From Varroa destructor (Eukaryota; Arthropoda; Arachnida; Mesostigmata; Varroidae): DNA of 64,000 nt. Under the pieces are notes generated by a model. It worked only from the letters and a program-made list of their open reading frames with translations. It was not told where the DNA came from and searched no databases. The DNA lies in the NCBI RefSeq assembly GCF_002443255.2, contig NW_019211457.1, forward strand, positions 15,052,374-15,116,373, read 5' to 3'. Each line of letters starts with the position of its first letter. The stretch's first letter is position 1. Positions 56,982 to 64,000 of the stretch are shown here, piece by piece. The translations under genes and the position numbers were made by a program.

Positions 56982-58811
56982 TTACACGTAGTTCCTCCTA
57001 GGAGTATTGATCATTGGGGCGCAGATCCCTAAGGATTCACAGCATATTTTTCTACGCGTGTACGCTTCGGGGCATTTGCAGCTTCTGAGGCCGAAGTACT
57101 CACAGTATGGCTTGCACAATCGATTGTGGCAGATTCCGTTATTTCCACATAGAGTGCCGTTTTCGTAGTGGATCGGTGGGTCAAACGACTTACATCTCCG
57201 GCTATCATTACATCTGATTTCGCAAGATCGCCCATTTTCACTTCTACAAGGCTTTAAATTCAGCTTCTCACATATGTGGATGCATCGACCTGCCATACAC
57301 ACTCCGAAATTTCGACATGCGGTCCCGTTTTTTGCTGGAGCCTGATCAGGACAGGTTGCATTATTTCCCGTACATCGGGCCCCGTCCAAACAATCCCAGT
57401 AATCTGGTCTTCGGCAAAACGTATCCTTCGGAGCAAACTTGCACATCACACAGCATCTGTCATTAAGGTCACTACAATCGGCAAACCGTTTCAGGGCGCA
57501 GTTACTATCGCAGCAGGGACCTCCGGCCCACCCTTCGTCACACGCTTCACCAGGATCAAGTTTTTCGTTACCGCAAGTGTTAATCTTAGAGCTGAAACAG
57601 GACACTTTTAGATTAAGTATGCGCGACATTTGATCGATACTAATGTCGGAAAACTCCATGACTCGATTTTTCGTTTTTCTATTATACATGATATACTTGC
57701 TGTCTTTAACACTGTCGTGATGAGCCCCCCACATGTGGCCCAGTTCGTGAGCAAGGGCTCGGACCAGTTCCATTCTTGCGATAGGTTTGGTTCGTTGGCG
57801 CGCAGTGACTACGGCGATATTCGGTGTTACAAAAATTGAAGTGTCATCGCTAGTTGGTCTGGGTTGGGCGCATATGCCTGCGTCGAGCTTATCTGCAGAG
57901 CCTATATACGCTAAGCCAAGGTCCAGGCACGGGCTGAAATCTTTCCCCGTGAATAGTACTGCGCCGCAATGCCTAGAATTAGTATTGCCTTCTCCCACCG
58001 CGAAGCGCCAAAAGAGTTCACTTATGGAATCGAACTTGCCCTCTACGTTATAACCTCTATCAAAATAGCCTGAGTGCACTTTGATTTCACCCATTGTAAA
58101 CCGAAGACCGCTGGGTGCAGCACCATGTGTGTTAAAAATCATCTGTTTGAAAATCACGTTTACGTAGTACAGAACAGTCATGATTTCGACTACGACCGCG
58201 CCAACTCGTCTGTCCAAGTGCCTCGCTTCGTGGGTCAGATGTTCAACGAACGAAGTGTCGGCAACTAGATGTAGCGGGCAGCTCATGTTCGGCTTAATTT
58301 TTTGAACCTTAAAATCCGTCGCTTTTACCGGAGGCACTGGCGGTGGTGGCTTGTTACATAAATTTTTAAGAGGATTGGGACGGAATTCAACACGTTGCGA
58401 GCGTGGCGACAATGCTGCCGGCTTCAGGTTTTGCTCTCTGTTTTTTATATCCTTACGACAGATCGTCGTTCTACTGAACGACTGTCTCCGCGGTTGGGCA
58501 GCCGATACCTCATAATCTTGATGGCTGATGTTAGAAGTTCTGAAATATCTGCTTTCATGAGGATTTTCGAAGCTTAAACCAGTTGAATCTGCATAATTCT
58601 CGAATTGTGTGTCGAATTCGAATGGACGCCGGTTTGAAAATTTTCTTGGTAATTGTTCAGCAGATGGCTCGCCGAAAATAGGTTTAGTCTGTTTTGCACG
58701 CACTGGGCCGAAACTTGCGAGCTCAAACTCGGGTTCGTCGTTGGAGTTTGACTCCGATTTTTGAATGGCAATCAGTAATAGCCAAAACGGTATCCCATCT
58801 ATAAGAATCAC
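56982..58811 (-). CDS. secreted ADAM17-like metalloprotease with intact zinc site (main exon)
   Basis: 609 codons from a phase-0 acceptor (TTCCTCGTTGCAG, ending at 58812) to the stop at 56982-56984. No in-frame ATG suits as start, so a short upstream exon probably supplies it; the hydrophobic leader continues as IPFWLLLIAI. The N-terminal 170 residues are Arg/Ser/Pro-rich with a PPPPVPP run and bear little resemblance to the prodomain of the paralogue at 52.7 kb. The catalytic domain starts near residue 176 (NMSCPLHLVADTSF). HELGHMWGAHHD at 355-366 (57714-57749) is a complete HExxHxxGxxHD reprolysin/adamalysin motif, and SKYIMY supplies the Met-turn as in ADAM17. A disintegrin-like domain (CGNEKLDPGEACDEG, from about 413) and a membrane-proximal Cys-rich domain follow. 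The protein ends without a membrane anchor or cytoplasmic tail, unlike ADAM17 itself, so it should act outside the cell. Substrate unknown. Confidence 0.88.
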   Translation of the reverse strand: MILIDGIPFWLLLIAIQKSESNSNDEPEFELASFGPVRAKQTKPIFGEPSAEQLPRKFSNRRPFEFDTQFENYADSTGLSFENPHESRYFRTSNISHQDYEVSAAQPRRQSFSRTTICRKDIKNREQNLKPAALSPRSQRVEFRPNPLKNLCNKPPPPVPPVKATDFKVQKIKPNMSCPLHLVADTSFVEHLTHEARHLDRRVGAVVVEIMTVLYYVNVIFKQMIFNTHGAAPSGLRFTMGEIKVHSGYFDRGYNVEGKFDSISELFWRFAVGEGNTNSRHCGAVLFTGKDFSPCLDLGLAYIGSADKLDAGICAQPRPTSDDTSIFVTPNIAVVTARQRTKPIARMELVRALAHELGHMWGAHHDSVKDSKYIMYNRKTKNRVMEFSDISIDQMSRILNLKVSCFSSKINTCGNEKLDPGEACDEGWAGGPCCDSNCALKRFADCSDLNDRCCVMCKFAPKDTFCRRPDYWDCLDGARCTGNNATCPDQAPAKNGTACRNFGVCMAGRCIHICEKLNLKPCRSENGRSCEIRCNDSRRCKSFDPPIHYENGTLCGNNGICHNRLCKPYCEYFGLRSCKCPEAYTRRKICCESLGICAPMINTPRRNYV

Positions 58812-61800
58812 CTGCAACGAGGAAGTTATACGGTACGAGCTAATTTAGTTGTCGCTTAGCGAAAATTTTAACGTACAAGGGGGTGTCCGGAAATACGGCG
58901 CTCAAAATATAAAAGTGTAAGACCGTTAGTTTTCTTAAGTGTAGCTTTTCCCCAGCAAGCAACATCAGGTATCCCCCCCATCTCGAATACCTCTTAAAAT
59001 TGATACCACAACCAGCCATTGAACCCTAAATATGCAGATAATCGTGGTCCAAGTACCATTTCCCTGTTAGTTTTCGAAGATTATAGTAGTGCCATACGTT
59101 GTTCATTGCTGACTAGCATCGTTGTCCCTAACGCATAGTACCATGTGGAGAGTATGTCGACTATTTAGTTGCTTGAAGCAAGTCCCCCCGTTTTTGTAGA
59201 AAAATAAAAACCCATAATGTATGTTACACACGGGCACAATTTTTATATTAAAATGCGAGGCTCCAAATGATCGAAAATGCCAAAGGTACAAAGAATTTTT
59301 ATTGAAACTATTTGAGCTTTTGTGAACGATCAAAATGACGCCTGACCTTATTTTTGCCCAAAATAACCACAATACGCATCGAGGGCCCACGTATATATCC
59401 TAAACTAAATCCTACGAGAATGTTTTCTGTTTATTTTGTAGAGCTTTCCCTTCGATCTGTGTGAAAATCACAGAAAAAAGATCAAGTCTTCACTCTTCAT
59501 GGGGGTTCAAATGGCCAATGGCTGATCTTCGTGATGAATATCGGGGCCCTATTAAAGTAAACTTGTTCGTTATGAACGCGTTTATCTATGTTATATAGGA
59601 CAAGCCTGTTTTTATTTAGACGCTCACATAATAAGGCAATACCTACTATTTTGGCAACTTTAGTTCACAAAATGTGGCACAGAACGAACGAGTTGATATG
59701 GCGAATTCAATATGGCTGTTGTGATCGTTGTTCAAGATAGTGATATCGTATAAGCTATTTTTAGACTTAAGCCAGTGGACAGTTCAAGCCCGAAGAGTAG
59801 ATATCTTGGCTTTAAGCATTGCTTCAGGGGGCAGCCCAGCCCCGCCCCACCGTCAAATGAAATGTGCCGATGTCCAATTCTGAACTTAGATTGCTCCACG
59901 TGATCTTTCGTTTAGAAAGCCACTGCACTGTGACAGGAATATCTAGCACGAATTTAGTTGATGCCGAGTACGTTTAACGTTGAACAGTAGTGGTCAATAG
60001 GAATTCGACCAAAGCATAACGCATACAAAAGCCAATTGCCACACCCCAAAACCTTTTCCTAGTAATCGTCATGAATATCAAATATGTATCGAACATTTTG
60101 CGTCATAGATACATTTTACATAGCTTCAGATAAAGAAATACATATTTCATCAAACTGGTATTGAATGATTTTCACGATAGGACTGGCGGAGGTGCCGTCT
60201 TCCTTGTAACCGCCGGGCTCCCGCAGGGTTAACGAACCTGACATGAAGAAGAGCTTTTCGTTTACAAGAACTACCCCTTAAAGTTGAATTAATATCACAC
60301 GTGGATAGCCTAGTTCTTTCTGTGTGGTGAAAAACCAGATGCGTCATAAAATAGGGCTTGCCAAACGAGTCTTCAGCGGAGATCCTTACTGGATGGTCTG
60401 GCCAAAGCTCCAATTTCCAATAAGCCGGAAGTTATTCTGCTAGCTGTAAGAAAAGGTAATCTTTCGTCATAACTACAGTCTCAGTAGAACAACTATGAAT
60501 GATAAGGCAGGCGAGATATCTGAATATTTGAGGCAAGCCGTGCCAAAGTATGCAATACATTGGCTAGCCAAGGCAGAGGAAAGAAGACTTCTGATGCCGA
60601 TGTCAGAGTTCATTGCTCTCTTGGGGCATCGGCCTGAGCTAGGCTGACGGAAGTGTTCGTGCTAACAGAGGCGATAATGAAAAGCAAAAATAGTCCGTGT
60701 TTCCATTACAGTTGCAAATTTATCAGGCCTACAGCTTTCGTAGTGGAATGAAGTAGATTTCTCTTTTGGAAACCAGTACCGTTATCATATATTAAATTAA
60801 ATACTCACCAGGGATAAGAAAAATTAGATAAAAAAGAACGATAGGTGGCGCTGCTGTGAGTTCCAACAACGACACATAAATGCTCTATAATGCATGTAAT
60901 GAATAAAAAAGTTTATGATCACTTTGGAACTTAAGCACCAAGCCATCTACGCCCAAAGGCCTTCTTCGATAGACGTTGGCACTGTGTGGTTTTGAAGCCG
61001 ATCTTCTCATCCTTCCGATAGCCATCATAAGGGGCAAGCTGGTTGTTTCTGCAAACATTATTTTCTTTTTAGGCGTTGGTAGTATTTGACTAAATGCTTT
61101 ATTAGTATATTATATTGATGCACATCGGAAAGCTGTTACCGGCTTACCCTCAACCTATTCGGTACTAGACAGCTCCGTTTGGATGCCGCCGTTACCGAAG
61201 AATTACTGTATTGTTTTTTTATTCAATGCGTGTATCTTCACAATCTTGAATAAACTTAATCAAGCGTAATCGATTCAATTATAACTCACGTCTATATGGT
61301 AGATCATCACTGATTTTTTCAGTGTTACATACGCATTAAATTAACGGATCTCTCAAGAAACAGTTCCCTCGACAACACGTAATACAAGCACGAAACGTTA
61401 GTATTACTCAAAAAAGATTTTCTATACCGTGTGTTTACATAATCACCGCAGCGTTTATCTTGAGTTTTTTTTTTAAATTGAATTTTTACTCCTAACCCAT
61501 TTCGGATTACCTTAGAACTTGCTTACACGACAATTTTTCAACCCCATACGCGGATCAGCATCATCAGCAGTCGTTGCTAGCAGACGCGAATCATAAACGC
61601 TTCTCATCATTACGGCTCAATGAGTATAGCGCAATAAGCACAGAGGACATTTCAGATGTATACTTCCCAACATGGCTTTGTTTTCATTTGAAACCATTAC
61701 ACATCATAGAAGCATCGTAGGAAATTGTAAAATATTCATAGTGAGGGAAGAACATAATGCTAGATAAACTCACAGACTTCGTCCCGCGCTTTGCCTGTCG

Positions 61801-62939
61801 TCTATTTAACTGATCCGATTGTCGATAATCATTGTGCTTGCTTTATCAGAATCTTTGAATGACTATGGCCAACTTATCAAAGCACGTCTCGATTAAGTGA
61901 CCTGAAGCAGTTGTTCTTTTGCCTTTCGTCCTATTAGCTTGTTTCAGAAACTAGTTGTATTCAGCCCGATTTAACGTTATCCATGTACACAGATAATACC
62001 CCTGTTGCTTCGAATAACCTGCCTGATCTGCAAACATGTAGAGGAACAAAATACAAAATAAGCGTGAACCTGACCGAAACAAACGTAATGAAATTCTGAT
62101 GAGGTGACCAGTGGACAAATCAGCGTATCTTTTATAAGCGGCAGTGCCCTTTTTTTTTCAAAAGTACTACAAATTTGCAGTCTTGCTTCTTTGCTTACGT
62201 CAAAACGTTCTAATCCGCTGCATACGAATTACCGGATATTTAGCAAATTAACAATATACTGAAACTGTTCAAAACCAAGATTTATGGTTAAGTATTGTAC
62301 ACTAGTAGGATCGACCTACCTTAGTTTAGGAGAACTGAAGTCGCTCAGAATATCGAGGGCTTCCAACGACGCTGCTAACGGATCTATTAGTAGTTCACTT
62401 ATTAAACAAATTCATATTTCATAATCAACTATGTATCAACAGCAGACGTGAGTTAAATTCATTGTAAAGCAGATTTTAAATAAAAGAACCACACAAAAAC
62501 TGGATAGAAAAGGAGGTTTCAATTTTGTAGAAAAAGAAGCTATTATTTCTTCACGCTAGAGAGGCAGGCGGATACGCCTGCGTTATTGAATTATGTCAGT
62601 GAATTGTGGGAACTCTCGAACAGAACTGAGGCAGGCCTGCTCTATGTGGAATCATCCGGCATAGACTTACCACCTTTTTGTGCGGCCTCACAAAGTACTG
62701 CACGGCCGTATAGAGCAGAGTAACCCAGATCTAAAAGCTGTCATGACGGGCAAACATCAAAAAACAAAATCTTAAATTGTTGATAGTTTTCAACTGTATG
62801 TGCTCAAAGAGATTGAATAAAGGAAAATATTGTGCTAGCTCCAATATGACGATATACGCAGTAATGGGAATCGTTATACTGTATATACCCGATACCATTT
62901 AAATGCAAATCTGCGTGTGACCTGGCCACTCAGTCGACC
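58812..62939. other. intergenic between the two minus-strand ADAM17-like copies
   Basis: Should contain the first exon and promoter of the 57.0-58.8 kb gene, which I could not identify. AT-rich with short ORFs only. A GGGGGTGTCCGGAAATACGG stretch at 58878-58897 recalls DNA-transposon ends in style, but I found no inverted partner. A small 7-bp hairpin (GCAGGCG/CGCCTGC) lies at about 62564-62581. Confidence 0.4.
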
Positions 62940-64000
62940 TCATATGTCGTAGTTACGCAGGATATAATAAACGGAAAGAACCGGATTTGACCCGAGTAAA
63001 CCACAGTAGTCAATACATGCGCCTTTGATGCAGATCCCGCCATTAGCGCAAGGAGTGCCGTCTGGGTTGCCGATCCACGTTTCTCGACCACCACCACAAA
63101 CCTTCGCAACAGACTTCGCATACAATTTCCGCTCGTTCACAGCGATACGTCCTGAGGTCGACGAGCTCGCAGAAGGCACGGAATTGTCCATTTTTGCATT
63201 GGACACTGTTCCGATAACAACTCCCATCGAGCGCTCGCTCTGATGTACTACGGAGCGGACTCGACCCATTGCATTTCCGCGGGGCCTGAGCAGCCTCAAA
63301 TGGTCGACACTGGTAATTCGGCGGTATAAATTGGTTGTGCTCACAGTGATCGGCCTGTCTGTCGCTACAAACCGCGCCATGTTTTAGAGGACATTCGCGG
63401 TCACAGGAGTGTCCGCTTGCTGCGCCCGCGTCGCAGATTTCTCCCTTGTCGAGCCGTCCGCTCGCACACAACGATTCCTGCGCCTATAAACAACATAATT
63501 TGCATCCAACAACGGATGGCATTTGAACTAAGCTGCCGGGTGAGAACTTCAGCGGTCTCTCTTTGCCGATATGGCCGTCGAATATCATAACTTTCAAACT
63601 GCGTTTTTTGACATGTGCGGCTTCACATAGATGATCCAGCTCATAGGCTAGAGGCCGGATCTGCTTGAATAGAGCAAGCGATCTGAGCTTGATTCCGTTT
63701 ATAACGACAGTGTTCGGTGTAGACCGTTTCGGTCAGATTTCGGGTCGCGGAATGTGTTCCGTTATCCTGCCCGATATCTCTTCCATAAGCAATTCCAAGC
63801 TTAGCGCATGGCAAAACGACTCTGGCAGTGAAAAGTACTGCGCCACAGTGATTACCGCTGATATGCCTATCTTCCATAGTGAACTGGGTTAGGATATTTG
63901 TTCGGGCTTTACGGTTGAAATCCTGATATAGCGCAACATCACCTACACTAAATCCAGATTTTGGTACGTATATTTCCTCACGAAATGCGCCTTTCACAAA
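62940..64000 (-). pseudogene. ADAM17-like pseudogene, right-arm copy (runs off the window)
   Basis: The copy enters from the right edge in frame (FVKGAFREEIYVPKSGFSVG) and continues through NHCGAVLFTARVVLPC to about 63717, where similarity shifts frame. It continues as NTVVINGIK and a changed zinc site, YELDHLCEAAHV at 63610-63645. There is an in-frame TAG at 63484-63486, then the disintegrin-like part (CASGRLDKGEICDAG) and Cys-rich domain; a second shift falls in a TGG triplet run (about 63087-63098), after which GTPCANGGICIKGACIDYCG leads to the stop at 62940. Two frameshifts and one stop mark it as broken. It resembles the 57.0-58.8 kb gene more than the plus-strand copies. It may be recent, since only three lesions are visible in about 1 kb; assembly error in one of them cannot be excluded. 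Confidence 0.85.

Noticed and set aside
58878..58897. GGGGGTGTCCGGAAATACGG as a possible DNA-transposon terminal repeat
   Set aside because: No inverted partner was found in the following kilobases, and the ORF at 59103-59390 shows no transposase motif.
1..64000. CRISPR arrays, operons, prophage or other prokaryotic features
   Set aside because: No spaced direct-repeat arrays or tightly packed genes; the gene content and signals are eukaryotic.

Overview
The window looks like nuclear DNA of a compact-gene, AT-rich arthropod, most likely an acarine such as a mesostigmatan mite. The evidence is a POSH-type SH3 scaffold, a GT10 core alpha-1,3-fucosyltransferase, a local family of ADAM17-like secreted metalloproteases of a kind common in mites and ticks, eukaryotic splice and poly(A) signals, a degenerate 28S rRNA copy, abundant AT and trinucleotide microsatellites, and one 100-N assembly gap. 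The acarine assignment is inference from gene content; there is no species-diagnostic sequence.

Layout. 1-2.1 kb: the 3' coding part of POSH (plus strand) with its last two SH3 domains and a short 3' UTR. 2.5-18 kb: non-coding DNA with microsatellites and two palindromes. 18.0-19.2 kb: a complete GT10 fucosyltransferase on the minus strand. 19.3-43.5 kb: a long stretch with no gene I can support, holding simple repeats and one possible terminal exon (20.56 kb). 43.5 kb: the N gap, followed by an open minus-strand segment coding a multi-membrane-segment, gustatory-receptor-like fragment.

47-64 kb is the interesting part: four ADAM17-like genes in two mirror-image arms. Left arm, plus strand: a broken copy (47.1-48.8 kb), then an intact ORF (52.7-54.4 kb). 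Right arm, minus strand: an intact ORF (57.0-58.8 kb), then a broken copy that runs off the window (62.9-64 kb). Between the two convergent intact genes lies an 880-bp degenerate piece of the 3' part of 28S rRNA. Only the 57.0-58.8 kb gene keeps the zinc-protease motif HExxHxxGxxHD. The left-arm intact gene has lost every zinc ligand and the catalytic Glu while keeping an otherwise undamaged reading frame, and its broken sister carries the same kind of replacement, so the active site was apparently lost before they duplicated. The right-arm broken copy has a different partial loss.

None of the four copies shows a transmembrane anchor after the membrane-proximal domain where that end is visible, so the products should be secreted: one candidate active protease, one candidate pseudoprotease that keeps prodomain-like, catalytic-fold, disintegrin-like and membrane-proximal modules, and two relics. 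My working interpretation is a birth-and-death cluster of soluble ADAM17-like proteins in which a catalytically dead form has been kept. It rests on reading alone and needs expression data and a phylogeny.
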